From positions 7,717,501 to 7,781,500 of the forward strand of contig NC_068558.1 in the NCBI RefSeq assembly GCF_022201045.2: DNA of 64,000 nucleotides, read 5' to 3'. The translations under genes were made by a program, and so were the position numbers. The notes under the pieces are model-generated. The model was not told the origin of the DNA. It saw only the letters and a list, made by a program, of their open reading frames with translations, and made no database searches. The stretch comes from Citrus sinensis (lineage: Eukaryota; Streptophyta; Magnoliopsida; Sapindales; Rutaceae). Of this stretch, positions 25,554-38,749 are shown piece by piece; within the stretch, counting starts at the first letter, position 1, and every line of letters starts with the position of its first letter.

Positions 25554-27390
25554 ATTTACAACTGCAGAGGTATATAAAATTCTTGTTTTACATATCAAAG
25601 TGCAAGCTTTACCAATCATAAATGACCAGGACGATCAATATCGAAATGGGTGATCAACAAAATCCAAAATCTTAAGTAATCAAAAAAAGAAATCATCTTT
25701 GGCAAGCAAAGAAAACAAATTTCAGTCTACAGAATGAGCTAAACAATGAAAATGACAATGAGGATGGTATATTGAGTTCCACTGAAATGGAATTGGGAAA
25801 GAACTGAGAGGAAAAAGAAAAAAAAAATTGAATATTTGGAGAAATATTCTTTTAGAATATATTTTAGGGTTTATTATTTATTTAATTGTGGAAAAAGAAA
25901 AAAAAAAGAGGGGAGGGAAATGGGAATTGAGTTTTATATAATTGAGAATGAACAACAAGAGTGCCAACACAGTTAAGTTTTACTTTTTCTATCCTTGCCT
26001 TCTGTTTTTAATCACAGATTTATCCAAAACAACACTTAAATTTTTATTTTTCCATTTTCATTTTTTTATTTTCTTGAATGATGGATAATTTTAAATTCCA
26101 TATTTGCACTATTCTGTTCTCACATTGCTGCTTTTTGAATTTCCATCATCATCTTCTAAAGAGGAAACAAAATCAATTATCCTTTTCTTCGTCTCAAATT
26201 TAAATAAATTGGAGTAAATTTTTTTTAATAATTATATTATTTTGCATAACTAGTGGAGTGAAAACACTATATTAGTTGACATATTTGTTTGTGTAAAAAT
26301 AACTTATCCCAAAGTTGATAGGTACTTACTCATATATTATTAAATTGTTATGTTTTTTCAAGTAAGAATATCAGGAAAATTAATATTTTTGACAGGATTA
26401 TTCTTATTAATATTGTGGGTAAAAATCATATGTTCATAAAGACAAATATTCATGTGATATCCACCGATAACTTATCAAAAGCAAGAAAAAATTGTCGCTC
26501 AGAAAGGAAGCAAGACTACCCCCCAAAAAAAAAAAAAAGGAATACATTTTTTTAAATTAAAAGTTGGAAAAGTCCGTAAATGGGTAAATTTCCTTAAAAA
26601 AAAAAAAAGTCACAAAAGAAGTAAGATTTGGTTTGTTCTTGAGCTGAATAATGACAAATGAGGAGTTGTTTGTTTCATATTTCTGACTTTGGAAGTAGCC
26701 ATCCCATGGATTTATTTTTATATCATACATCCCCAATACTTCAACATTTAATATTTTTTTAAATAAGAAAGTAAATCTTTTATTAAGGAGTTAAATCAGT
26801 CAATAATACACGATCATCATAATGAAAATATAAGAGATGGTTCACTGATTGATATCAAGAAATCAAATTATATTTTTCAAAATAAGAGATGGTTCACTGA
26901 TTCATACGATGGGTTTCTTTAACTATTGCCTCTTTTATTATATATTTATTCATAAGAATGTAGCCGCTATAGTTAATATAGTCATCCTACCGGCTACCTC
27001 TAGTTGGAAATCCACTATAAATATTATATGACTCATAAATTGAGGATTTATAACCACCACCACGCACAAAAATGAGAAATAAAAAAATTATATTGTAATA
27101 TTTATCTTTAAATAATAATATAAAAAAACCCCACTTTCAATTTAAATAAGATGTGTTGATAGAAAAATTTTAAAGTGGCACACAACGTGCTCAAAATGAA
27201 TCTTAATTCTTAAAAGATGATTAGTCGTGACTAAAGAGAATCAATAATGAAAAACAAAACCAATCATTCACCTCCCTCCAAATAAACATATAAATAAATT
27301 TAATCCGTGCACCGCAAAGTTTGACACACACCCATTATAAAAACCTGAAAAAACAAAACAAGATCTCACCCCTGTAACAAAATTCAAGAA

Positions 27391-27456
27391 ATTGACCGCA
27401 GAGAATGTGACGTAAGTCACGGGGCATGGGCACCTTTACGCTTGACCGCATTGACA
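27391..27456 (+). promoter_or_regulatory. W-box and bZIP motif cluster upstream of the heparanase-like gene
   Basis: TTGACC occurs at 27392-27397 and again at 27442-27447, both followed by GCA. TTGACA follows at 27451-27456. Between them is the near-palindrome GTGACGTAAGTCAC (27407-27420), which contains TGACGT. W-boxes bind WRKY factors and TGACG motifs bind TGA-type bZIPs, a combination typical of defence-responsive promoters. The cluster lies about 400 bp before the presumed first exon. Binding is inferred from motif matches only. Confidence 0.45.
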
Positions 27457-29226
27457 CATCAAGCAATCCCCATTCCAGGAAAAACGTATATCTGGGGAAG
27501 GCATAACTTCAGGTTAAAGCCAGCTTGGAATCTCACCAAAAGCAGAAGCATCAGAGAACATGCTCAAAAAGTTTGAGATAATGAGTGACTCTCACTGACA
27601 CTTGTGTGTGAACATTCTATCTTAGCATTTCTGTAAAAAAGATTATTTTTACTGTTGCATACAACTAATCCCGCACTAAGAGTTGCGCTGATACTTGAGC
27701 TTTAATTAAAGGCTTTAACAGCTAAGTCTAGGTGGATTTTTAGTACAGATTTATTTGACAGACCCATTTCAACTAACATGCTGTCTTTTCATTGTAGCTA
27801 CTACACACAAGTGTCTTTAACACCAAGATAAGAAGAGACAGAGCTCTAGCTTTGGATAAACAGAGGCCCCATTCTTCGTTTGCTTTGCTTAAGGAAACTT
27901 CGTGTGGGACTGAGCGCACTGTTACTTCATAGTGGATCTTCTTGTTATTTGAGGTTAGTTCGCATCTGGGTTGGTGTTATTTTTGTCAAAATCTGTGTGG
28001 GCTGCTTTGGATTTGATTGGTAATAACTTGTTTTAGTATCGAGCTTTGTGTATTTTTAGCATGTTGTCAGATTTCGCATTTTGAGGTTTGTTTATTATCA
28101 GTTTCTTTTCCTTGATTTTTCTTGCACTGAATTTGGGTGGCTTTAAGTTAATTAATGCTCAACATTGGATCTGTTTTCTTGTTTCACAAATAGATTAGAT
28201 AGATAATAAAAAAACTTCTTCATGAGCTGGCCACCACATTCCATCTTTAGCTAATTGCAGTTGTGTGTATTTTGACCTTACAGCCTTGCTTTCTTGCACT
28301 TTAGTGTGCTTGTATATTTTGAGATGGCATTTCCTTGATTCATGGACTTGACTGACTTATCAAAGTCTATATTTTGGAAACTGGAAAGGACATGACCCGT
28401 AACCCACAGGTTCTGGGTTTAAAGAACCTACCAAGTTGTCTCTACAGTGTTTTGGCCGTTAAAGCTGTATTGAATCTTGAATCAAGTTTTGGTACATTCA
28501 AGTTATGGTGTATCAATCTTGAGATCGAGTTTTGATATTCAAGTTTTCAATATCAATCTTGGGATCAAGTTTTGAATCTACCCAGTTGTCACAATATTGC
28601 TTTGCTAAGATGCATTTTCTACTGGTAATTGCATCATTCTCAGAGAAATTACATTTTCTCTTTAAATTATTATTATTATTTTTTAAAATTCTTTTTTCAT
28701 TTCTCTGTTTGTGCATCATTGAAGTCTGTTTCAATCTTTGGTTCTTAAATCAATGAATGTGGGTTCCTACAAAACCTGAAGTTTAGCAATTTTCAGGAGT
28801 TCTTATCCTTTTTCAACAAGCAGTTGTGGTAAACATAGAAGATTAATTATTTCTGTAGCCGAATAAAGATCTGTAAGCATATCTGCTTTAGTTTATAGCT
28901 TGTGTTGTGAAATCTTTGCTCCATTTTTCTTTTCTTTGTAAAGATTATGATATGCTGTTAAATATTCAAACTTGATTTTGGCTTCTGGGTTTTTTCTTTT
29001 TAATGTTTTTTTAAGCTGAACACGTGCAGCATAAATTGTGTAGTTTAGCGATGAGTGGCTGTTGCAATTTGCATATTTTATGCCATTTTCAACTCAATTT
29101 TGTCAAAAGTGATTTCTGTCATTCTTCTTCATTTGAGAAATATGGATTGCAGAAGAGAATTTTGAAATTCGAAGGACCGCCACTAATTTGAGCTTATCAT
29201 TTGATTGCAGCTCATTTTTCTTAGCA

Positions 29227-32200
29227 ATGGGGATCTTCCTCTCCTTGTTTATCTATCTGATTTCTTATCTCCCAGTAATTTTGGCTCGAGATGTTACACG
29301 TGTTACAATTTTTGTGGATGCCACTAAAACAGTTGCTACGAATGATGAACATTTTATATGTGCTACTGTGGATTGGTGGCCTCATGACAAGTGTAATTAC
29401 AATCATTGTCCTTGGGGAAATTCATCTGTGATAAATTTGGTGAGGCTTGGAAAATCATACTTTTTTTTTCAGATTCAATACAGCTTTCTTATGATTTAAT
29501 AGCTCCATGCAATTTGGTATTTTCAGGACTTATCTCATCCTTTGCTCGCCAATGCAATCCAAGGTTTGGGAAAATTGCAGTTCTCATGATAATCTAGTAC
29601 AATTAAAGTTTGATGACAATCTTTGTGATATTTATTAGCATCTTAAAGGACACTTAGATGTGAGAATTTTATGTGACCCTTTGAATAAGATACGTGTTAA
29701 AAGCCTCTTGGATGCTAAAAAATAAAAGCCCTTTGAATTTTATGTGTTGTGATAGCTTTCCAGAGCTTGAGGATAAGAATTGGAGGTTCATTGCAAGATC
29801 AAGTGTTGTATGATGTTGGAGATCTGAAGGCTCCTTGCCATCCATTCAGAAAGATGAAAGATGGGTTATTTGGTTTTTCAAAAGGATGCTTGCACATGCA
29901 AAGGTGGGATGAGTTAAACCAATTATTTAATAGAACGGGGTAAGTTGTATGACATTTTTGTCTAATCATTAAATACCAAATTTTCTTGTCGATTATTAAA
30001 TCTCTGATGTTAATGTACCAAGGTGTTTTACATGGTCAAGTAATCTCAATGGAGTCAAATATATCTAGTTTGTTCTAACATAACACGTGAAAGAGAACTC
30101 CTACTAACTTACAGTGTAGTTTATTTTCTTAATCTAAAATCGCAACCGATCTAATAAATTCCTTCAATTTCTTATATTTTGACAGTTTTCTCCCTCAAGT
30201 GTTTTGACTTCATTGAAGCTAACTTCTCATCTCTTCTTATTCAAGCACTTCTTTCAAGTGATCTAGTGGTGCTGGGTTGGAGTTTGAATGCCCGCTGTTG
30301 TCCGAATTTCTTATTATATGGGACATATGATTTTGTTTCAAATCTTTCCTAAAACTATTTTGATTTTGTTTCAAATCTTTCCTAAAACTATTATCATGTC
30401 GATTGTATTTTTCTTCTCTTTTTCTTTTCCCCCCAAACATTTTATCCTAATTTTGTTTCTGAGTGTTATTTTTCAATTTTGTACCTATGGTACATTTGTC
30501 ATGATGTCAGCTTAATCTTACATTTGCAGGGCTATAGTAAGTTTTGGCTTGAACGCACTCCATGGGAGGCACAATATTAGGCACAATGCTTGGGGAGGAG
30601 CTTGGGATTCTAATAATGCCCGTGATTTTTTAAAGTATACTATCTCAATGGGATACCAAATAGATTCATGGGAATATGGTATATCTAACATTAGAATTTT
30701 CACAAATCACTTGGTTCATTTACATCTTTTCCCCCTTGCCTCACATCTATTTTTGCTTTCATTCTAGGTAATGAGTTGAGTGGAAGAACTTCCATTGGTG
30801 CAAGTGTTGATGCAGAGCTATATGGGAAAGACTTGATCAACCTCAAGAATATCATCAATGAATTATACAAAAACTCATCCTCAAAGCCCACAATTTTAGC
30901 ACCTGGAGGATTCTTTGACCAGGAGTGGTATGCTAAGTTTCTTCAGGTCTCAGGTTCAAATGTAGTCAATGGCGTGACTCATCATATATACAATTTGGGG
31001 CCAGGTCGGTTTGTGTGTTAGTGATTTATTTTCATTTCAAACAATTCATAGATGCATCTAAGGTGGTGCTGATAATAATACAAAAAGTACATAAAATGAA
31101 ATAAATACACAAGAAAGTAGATTTATAAGTGCAAAAATTACTCGTCTCATTGTTACCATATGCTGAGGTTATTATGCAGTCTTCCTTGCAATGAGTAAGA
31201 TGGAGTTTGTACCTTCATTAAAAAGAAAAGAACTGAGTAAGTTGTAATGTGTTGCATGTATATCAGCTGCATTGAGCATTTACTGGTTCCCAACGTCCAT
31301 TCTTTGAGTTGATGTATGAATGATTTCCTTATTATAAATGAACCCCAGATTATTATTGACCCTCAACTCTCTGTATCATTATTTTTCATTTCCCATCCAA
31401 TGAACTGTTTCATCTCATATAAAATTCTAGAACATAAGATCTTGATCATGGATTTGAGGTAACTTTCAGGCATTATATGATGAATGATCCCCCTCCTTTG
31501 GGCAGTAAATTGTGAGGACATGAAATGTTGTCTGACATTTATGAAATTGCACCATATTTTGTTTCTAAGATAGCAAAGAATCAAAAAATCTTTTCGTCTC
31601 TCAGATAATATTTTCAATGAACAAAAGTCAATACCTGATTTTTCAAAAACAAAGTTAAAAGTGATTATTCTTCATTTCTCTCCTATAGCGAAGCATACAC
31701 ATGAAATTTGATAAGCTGCTATTGTTGCTCTTCTTTTGTGATTGGAGCATCTGTCTGTTTCAGGCGTTGATCCCAATCTTGTGAGTAAGATACTGAATCC
31801 CCAGCGCTTGAGCAGAGTATCAGAAACTTTTGGTAACCTTAAACAAACCATTGAAAAGCATGGACCTTGGGCTTCTGCATGGGTTGGAGAATCCGGTGGG
31901 GCATATAACAGCGGTGGTCGTCATGTGTCTAACACATTTGTGAACAGCTTTTGGTGATATTGATTTTCCCAGTAGCTGTTAATATATTTATCTTCATTCC
32001 AGTTTATCAATTTAAGCATTGTTTATATTAATGCAATTATTTTTCTATTAATTGTTTTTAGGTACTTAGACCAGCTTGGAATGTCATCCAAGTACAATAC
32101 TAAAGTATATTGCAGGCAGACCTTAGTTGGTGGGAACTATGGTCTCCTCAACGCAACCACATTCATTCCGAACCCTGATTATTACAGGCAAGAGCATTAA

Positions 32201-33293
32201 CCCTTCCCTGACCCAATTTCTTGAGCTTTATTACAGTAGATTATATGTTATTTTAGCGGAAGACTGGTCTAATACAGAGTTCATTCTTTATTACAGTAGA
32301 TTATATGTTATTTTAGTGGAATACTTGTCTAATACAGAGTTCATTCTTTTGTTGAATATATGGTTACTAAACAGTGCACTTCTGTGGCATCGATTAATGG
32401 GCAAAGGTGTTCTGTCTGTTGCCACCGATGGGTCGTCGTCTCTACGCTCTTATGCCCATTGTTCAAAAGAAAGGGTTAGTGTAGTCTTTATTTCAATTTC
32501 ACTTCTTATTATTTGATGGGGCAGAACATAATGTTGGAAATGAAACTCTTAGGAAACTGTGATAGTTCAAAATGTCAAGACTATGAAGTCTATCACATGG
32601 TCCATAAATAATCCAACTGCTTGTTGGCTATTTAACAAAATTTTTGGCTCAAATTTTTGCAGGCAACATCACAGAGACCAAATTTTGTTAGATTTGAACT
32701 ATTCTATTTGCACCTTTTCTTTTTAATTATTTGAAAACCTGTTTTACAGTTAACACCTCTTGCTTCCCAATACCTTGTTGGAAAACCGGTGTTTCCTTTT
32801 TCCATTGACGGGTTTTGCTTATTCAGTTTTGAACAAATCATCTCTCATACATTGATCTTATTCTCCAGCTTCTTGACGAATGTAATTCTTTTTACAGGAG
32901 GGAATAACATTACTCCTAATCAATTTAAGCAATCAGACTGATTATGTAATCAGTGTTCACAACAGTATGAACATGAAGCTGACTGTGAAAGGAAAAGACA
33001 TCAATGGAGAAAGTTCTTTATCTCGAGATATTAAGAGAGCGGTTTCTTGGGTTGGAAGCACAGCATCGGATGGGCATTTAACCAGAGAGGAATACCATTT
33101 AACTCCAAAAGATGGGTACCTCCAAAGCCAGACAATGGTCCTAAATGGGATTCCACTACAGCTGGCAGAAGATGAGGGTATCCCGAAGTTAGATCCTGTC
33201 CGTGTTGATGTGAATTCTCCAATATACATCACTCATTTATCAATTGCATTCATAGTATTCCCAAACTTCAGTGCTAGAGCTTGTGTAGTATGA
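29227..33293 (+). CDS. Heparanase-like protein (glycoside hydrolase family 79)
   Basis: Secreted GH79 beta-glucuronidase type; plant members act on glucuronic-acid-bearing glycans such as arabinogalactan proteins in the wall. Exons: 29227-29439, 29527-29563, 29756-29939, 30530-30678, 30768-31004, 31764-31953, 32062-32187, 32375-32474, 32898-33293; all phases agree; 543 aa. Residues 1-21 form a hydrophobic signal peptide (MGIFLSLFIYLISYLPVILA). The proton donor lies in WEYGNEL (E197) and the nucleophile in WVGESGGAYNSG (E316). THHIYNLGPG and the C-terminal beta domain (EEYHLTPKDG) are present. The length is normal for plant GH79 (about 535-545). The HGPW segment before the nucleophile and the neighbouring genes favour the Arabidopsis GUS1/GUS2 group over GUS3, from memory. 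Intron 7 has a GC donor. Confidence 0.94.
30328..30392. repeat. 33-bp tandem duplication in a heparanase intron
   Basis: Two nearly identical copies of a 33-bp unit starting TGATTTTGTTTCAAATC, at 30328 and 30361, in the intron between exons 3 and 4. It lies away from the splice sites. Confidence 0.85.
32188..32374 (+). other. GC-AG intron in the heparanase-like gene
   Basis: Exon 7 ends TTACAG and the intron starts GCAAGAG; the acceptor is AACAG/TGC. Joining gives P-D-Y-Y-S-A-L-L-W-H-R, the conserved GH79 segment, so the frame supports a GC donor. No in-frame GT donor is available at this point. Confidence 0.85.
32226..32345. repeat. 60-bp tandem duplication inside the GC-AG intron
   Basis: Two 60-bp copies (32226-32285, 32286-32345) differ at only a few positions. 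Each starts CTTTATTACAG, close to the end of exon 7 (GATTATTACAG), and each also holds TTATTTTAG, so both carry acceptor-like AGs. Confidence 0.93.
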
Positions 33294-34191
33294 CATCTCT
33301 TAAGTCTCTTAGAAAGAAATAAGGGCTATATGTGGTCACCAGTCAAGGTTCATAGTTTGCAGAATAGTTAATGTATGGTTACAATAATCCTGAGCAATTG
33401 TATCTATAACTGTGTAATAGTGTTTTTTGGGTAATAAGTTTTGCAATTAACAATGCAGTGTAAATGTTTTTGCTGTCATTTACTACTCATAATACCCTGC
33501 ATATTTACTTGAGACCTTTTTCATTTTGAATGATTCGTGTAAATTTCTGTTTTTCACTGGTTGCAAATTCACTTTGGATTCTGGAAAAAGAGGGAAAAAA
33601 AAAAAAGAACAAGAAACATAGTCATGGCCAATGTGGGGAGACTTTCTTTTACCAGTTGGCGAATTATGATCTTATATTGATTAATTCTATCTTTAGCTAA
33701 TAAATTGTTTGTCTGCGACTTTAAAACTGATGGAAGCAATCAAAGGTCTAAATATGCAGTTACTTTTCCCACTTTTAGAAGCAAACGGGTTTAGGATTTA
33801 TGTGACCTGCAAGTTCAAAGTATTTGCCATCTGACACTAAAAAGAGAGAAGAAAAAGAGGAAGTGCTGTGTCATTTATAATTGAAGGTGAACTCAGGAAC
33901 CAATCTTTAAAATACACATATTCACTATATCATTTAATCAATTTGAACTTTAAACATACGGTATTGTATAATGCAAGACAATTACAAGACAGCATCTCTG
34001 TTACAGAACAAATCATTTAAAAAGCAAATGACATTCATGATAATGGCAAAAATATGTGCTAAATCAAAACGATCTACTTACCTAGACAATTGAATTATAA
34101 ACATCCCCAGCCTTGACTTCCTTTGAAGATACAAGGTGATCAAATTGATATTTTTGGCATATAATTAAGAGAAACTATGCATCATTTTCGA
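33294..34191. other. Convergent 3' ends of heparanase-like and LRR genes
   Basis: Holds the presumed 3' UTRs of both genes. It has an A-rich run at about 33593-33606. No coding segment or transposon end is supported. Confidence 0.65.
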
Positions 34192-37100
34192 CTAAACTAG
34201 AAATTCCGTGTCAGTAAGCTCAAGCACCTTGTGGATTCCGATGGGATTTACACCCGGCCGGAATGCATTACCTTCAATGTACCTACAGCCAGCCAAGAAA
34301 GTGAGAGCATGGTCATGTTACTATATAATCAGTTTACAGAGGTTACTTTCCCCGCAGTTTTGGAGTGAATAAAATTAACTCACATTTCTTTCAAGAAAGG
34401 ATGCTTATAGAATGCATCTGGGATCCTCCCTGAAAATTGATTATGATCCAAGTACCTGAAATCATTGTGGTTCAATATAACACAGTTAACATTTACACAG
34501 AGACATTGTATCAGTCTAAAACTAAGAAAATAAATTGCCCAAAGAAAAGCAAAGTTTGTCCCCTTAACTTAAAAAGATACTAGTTACAATATACACACTT
34601 TTAAGTAAAATTTCTTAGAAGAAAACAATAAACAGTATTGAATCCGGTTACAATCCATTATCCAAAATAAGGAAACTCACAGGTAAGTCAATTTAGGAAT
34701 ATGGGCAAGTGCTAATGGTATTGTTCCAGACATTTTGTTGTGGGATAAATACCTGTAACAATTGCAATAACAAGTTCAACAACCCATAAATATACTGATG
34801 AAGAAAGAATGTGATAATGAGAGTGATAAATTAAAGATCCTAGACTGCAGCATACAGACAATAGTAAAACTTACAATATTTCCAAATTAGTCAAATTTGC
34901 AAGCTGGGCAGGAACTCCTCCAGTCAAATAGTTGTTATTCAAGTACCTAGATATCAGAAATAACTGAAGAAGTCAGATTCAACCTGTAAACAAACAGAGC
35001 AAAAATTCCACAAGTAATTATCTTACAGGTTGCGCAGAACTGGAAAGCTTCCTTCAAATCGGATGAGTTCCCTAATGGTACCAACCAAGTGATTGTTACC
35101 AACATCCCTGAGATCATGAAGTACAGTTTCTCAGTTAGCAAAAGAAATGGAAGTAGGAAACCTTTCTAATAAATGTATAGAGGGAGAAAGAACATGATGC
35201 AAGAAAAATTTTCCATTAGAGAACTGAGAAAAGAGAAGTGGCAAATTACAAATGCCGGAAGTTAGGTAAAATCCCTAATTCGGGTGGAATACGCCCAGTT
35301 AAACGGTTTTCTTGAAGGTAGAGGTAGCGAAGCTCGGGTAGATTAGCAATCTCCTTAGGAATTTCACCCTTAAAATTGTTGAAGCTCAGAGACCTAAAGG
35401 CATATTGGGGGGAAAAAAATTACAATCAGAAAGATGTACAGAGAGAGGAAGAGAATTAAAACCCCCGTGAAACGGAAATTACTTACAAATGCGTCAGTCT
35501 CTTTAATTCTCCAATCTCTGCAGGAATGACATCTTGTAGTTTATTCCACCTCAAATTTCTAGAAATGACACACCAAAGTTAGTGATCAAGAAAATCATTG
35601 TCACCATAAAAACAGTAGGCACACATTATATCAAAAAGAATACCCATTCGAGAATCTCACAAGCAATAGTAGTCAACATAGAACCATACAGATAATGTTA
35701 AGGAACCTTTAATTTCATACACCTTGACGGCCAGCGTCTTCTAATTTTTTTTCTCTCTTTTTCCTAACTTTTCCAAGGACCAAAACATTTACATGATTCC
35801 ATTCATACAAATCAGCTTCAATATTCATTATACATACACTAAGATCTCTGTACCTAGGCACAACATCAATGTAGCACTTTGAACTGTTTATAGGCTTTAG
35901 TATCTGTCCAAAATCTAAAATAAGTTAATTCAATATCAAGGACTTATAATATTCAATTTGTAAGTAAGGAAGATATTAGAAACAGAACCAAAAAGATGAG
36001 GAAAAATGAAAAAAGATGCCAAAAGTCAGTGGCGCATTGGGAATAAATTAAATTATTATATTGACAAATTAGTGCGATTACTTATAACAGTTTACAGAAG
36101 AGGAGGGTAGAGAAACATACAATATTCTCAGCCGTTTTAGCCTTCCAATTTGAGGAGGGATAGGCCCAGTCAACTTGTTATTATGGAGATCCCTGAAACA
36201 TTAACACTTGTAAAATCAATAAATGAATAACCAACTTGACTTCTCTAAACTTAATCATCAACTTAGAGGAAAAAAAAATATCATCTAAACAAAATTGCTT
36301 AAGTAATTTCTTTGAATGTTAAAACAAGGAACTCTGTTTTAGGGTACCAGAAAATGTTTTCAAAACATTATAGAAGTATTATCTCCACCTCACATGGAAA
36401 TTGCTCTTAGGTTGAGGAGATCCAACAACAGAAATAGTAACAACATGACAGTCTTAACTACTTGTATTGTAATATATGCATGCTATTAGCAGTGAGGAAC
36501 GCCTAGATATGTGATACATCTGCATATAGATGTGCAGTACATGTACCGAGTGTCTTTCATCCGGTCAATTCAGGAAATAAACTGCCAAAGTACTTAAGCT
36601 ATGAGGCACGGAAATTTTAAATCGTATAAAAATCAAATCCACAAATTATGCCCTCAAATTTTAATATTTTGTTTTATGCACAAAAAAAAAAAAAAATACA
36701 ACACTAGATTCTCAGTGTTGTATTCCATTTAGCTTATTAGAATGACCAACAGATATGGCGCAGTGATCCATAACCACACAGTTTGGATATACATGAGCAT
36801 GCAACAGTAGCTATGCTTAAAGAGGGAAGAATTGAGGCAATAAATATGAAATTAAATATCCAATACAGATCTACTCAACTTCTCCAAATGCAACATAATG
36901 TACTTGAAAGCCATACAAAGACACTCCAAAAGACATAAATGAACTTAAAGCCACACACTGCAGAGCATATGGATTAAAAGGAAAAACATTAACCAAACCA
37001 TGCAACATTAAATAACTTACAGTCTTGTTAAGTCCAACAAATTGGTAACAGCAATTGGAAAAGGCCCAACAATTGATACTGCATAAACTTCCCTGCAAGG

Positions 37101-37842
37101 ATAATGATCAGAAAGGTCTAGGTCAATTTTCAGTTTCAGACATATATAGTTCATTTGACAATTTTTCTTTTTACTTTTATTTTTAATTTGCTATGGTTAG
37201 AAATTGTTCATAAAGTATCATACTTACAGTTCAGTAACCACTCTGTAGTCTCCCTGAGTGGAGCATGTGACCCCAGACCATGGCGGTAGATCACCATCTC
37301 CACAGGGATCATCTCCAACCCATGCATAGACCACTCTCCATCCAAGCGACGCTTTAATCTCATTTAAAGCTTTCACTGCACCCACCGAAAAATCAACAAC
37401 AAATCACTTTAATTGCAATATACCTAAGTTAACTAAAGCCATTTCTTAACAATATTTCACTTCAATTGACCCAGATTTCAACAACTCCGCCCCATAATCC
37501 ACAACTAGCTGACAGATAAAAGCTGATTGAATACGTTATATCACATTCATCATTAACATCAACGAGATCAGATCACACTTATGACCTAGCTGTATAGCTA
37601 AACAAGCCCATGATTGAAATCTCGACTGGCTCATGATGTGATGACACATATTAGCTAGAGATTGTCAAATCTTAACAATGCAACCTGGAATGTTACTTTC
37701 CCGGGAACCAAACGGAGAAAATTAGACGAAGAGATCTATGAGGAAGGGGTTCGTTACCATCTCGCTTTAGCGTTTTGGATTGAGCGGCAGTGAGTATCAG
37801 AGAGAAAATGCAGATCAAAGAGAGTGTCCGCTGACACGCCAT
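34192..37842 (-). CDS. Secreted leucine-rich repeat protein without kinase domain
   Basis: Eleven exons: 37758-37842, 37228-37375, 37021-37092, 36121-36192, 35487-35558, 35250-35393, 35027-35107, 34875-34946, 34681-34752, 34384-34455, 34192-34282; 326 aa. A signal peptide (LSLICIFSLILTAAQS) is followed by the LRR N-cap (WVGDDPCGDGDLPPWSGVTC) and about ten plant-type repeats of the LxLxxNxLxGxIPxxL pattern. The chain ends in EGNAFRPGVNPIG...TDTEFLV. There is no membrane segment and no kinase domain, so it should be apoplastic or wall-bound. Each middle exon is 72 nt (one 24-residue repeat), 81 nt or 144 nt (two repeats), and every intron from the second on lies in phase 2. Such LRR-only proteins can act as partners of receptor kinases, but no partner can be named from sequence. 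Arabidopsis At5g61240 is a likely counterpart, from memory. Confidence 0.93.
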
Positions 37843-38744
37843 TTTCAGAGCTTAGATTTGGAAAAATGATTACTGTTTTGCTTTCTATTAATCTCAACTC
37901 AAGTACTCAAATGGATCATTTTCGGATCTGTCGGTATTTATTTTCTCGCTCCGGATAAGCACACCAAACGGGCAAAAGGGAGGTAAATAAAAATTTAAAC
38001 AAAAAATTATACGATTTGAAGTCCTTAAGTTTTAGTAAATTATAATTAAGACATAATTTGTAATTATCTTTACATAATCCCCTGCTGCCATGAGGTTGGG
38101 AATTAAGGTCAGTTGCCTCTTTTTATCTTTCTTTCTATGTGGGTTTTTAAAGTTCGTCATTTTTTCAAATTCTCTCCAAATTTATTAGTGTTACAAAGAT
38201 TTTGAGATATTATGGTAGAATTTTTAGATTTCCAACAGATTATTAGAATTGTATTTTCTATCATTTGAATTCTAATAAAAGAGTTGTTTTAGAAAATATG
38301 AGGTTATTAGTTTAGAATCTTTACCATTTAAAGTGGGAGTGAGGAGTAATTTTTTTTATTATTTAAATTATCTAATATATTTTTCTCTCACGGGACACTT
38401 GGCAACAAACGATAAAAATAAAGAGCTTATTTTCATGATAATTATTAATTTTGTAAACAAATAGAATATCAAACACAATGTCTCAATAAGAAAAAAAAAA
38501 ATCTATCGCGTTCCATTCACTTCCACTAAATTTAAGTTCTTCTTGATTTTTTATTTTACTCAAGCAATCATTATAGGTATATGATAATAAACGCATATGA
38601 TACAATAGAAAAATATTTATTTTTATTCGTGTCCTCATGCTATAAATTGCATCTGTTGTTGCAAACAAATAAGCTGCTGTCTTCTTTTTGCTTGTCATCT
38701 ACTCTTCTACTTCTCTTGCCTAGTTTTTCTTCTATTTGTGTTCT
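37843..38744. other. Promoter of the LRR gene and AT-rich spacer
   Basis: Upstream region of the LRR gene (minus strand), then AT-rich DNA up to the solo LTR. No gene is supported; short frames here have no family signature. Confidence 0.6.
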
Positions 38745-38749
38745 TCATC

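Larger units (their letters stand above)
25477..29226. other. Divergent spacer: SCAPER leader, heparanase promoter, leader and leader intron
   Basis: From 25477 to about 25850 is probably the 5' leader and promoter of the SCAPER-like gene. From 25850 to about 27800 is AT-rich spacer without a gene; it has a direct repeat of about 22 nt (AAGAGATGGTTCACTGATT at about 26832 and 26884). From about 27830 to 27953 a GC-richer stretch looks like a non-coding first exon of the heparanase gene, ending in a donor (GAG/GTTAGT). The matching acceptor (TTGATTGCAG at 29201-29210) lies just before the start codon. This gives a leader intron of about 1.26 kb, inferred from the splice sites only. Confidence 0.55.
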
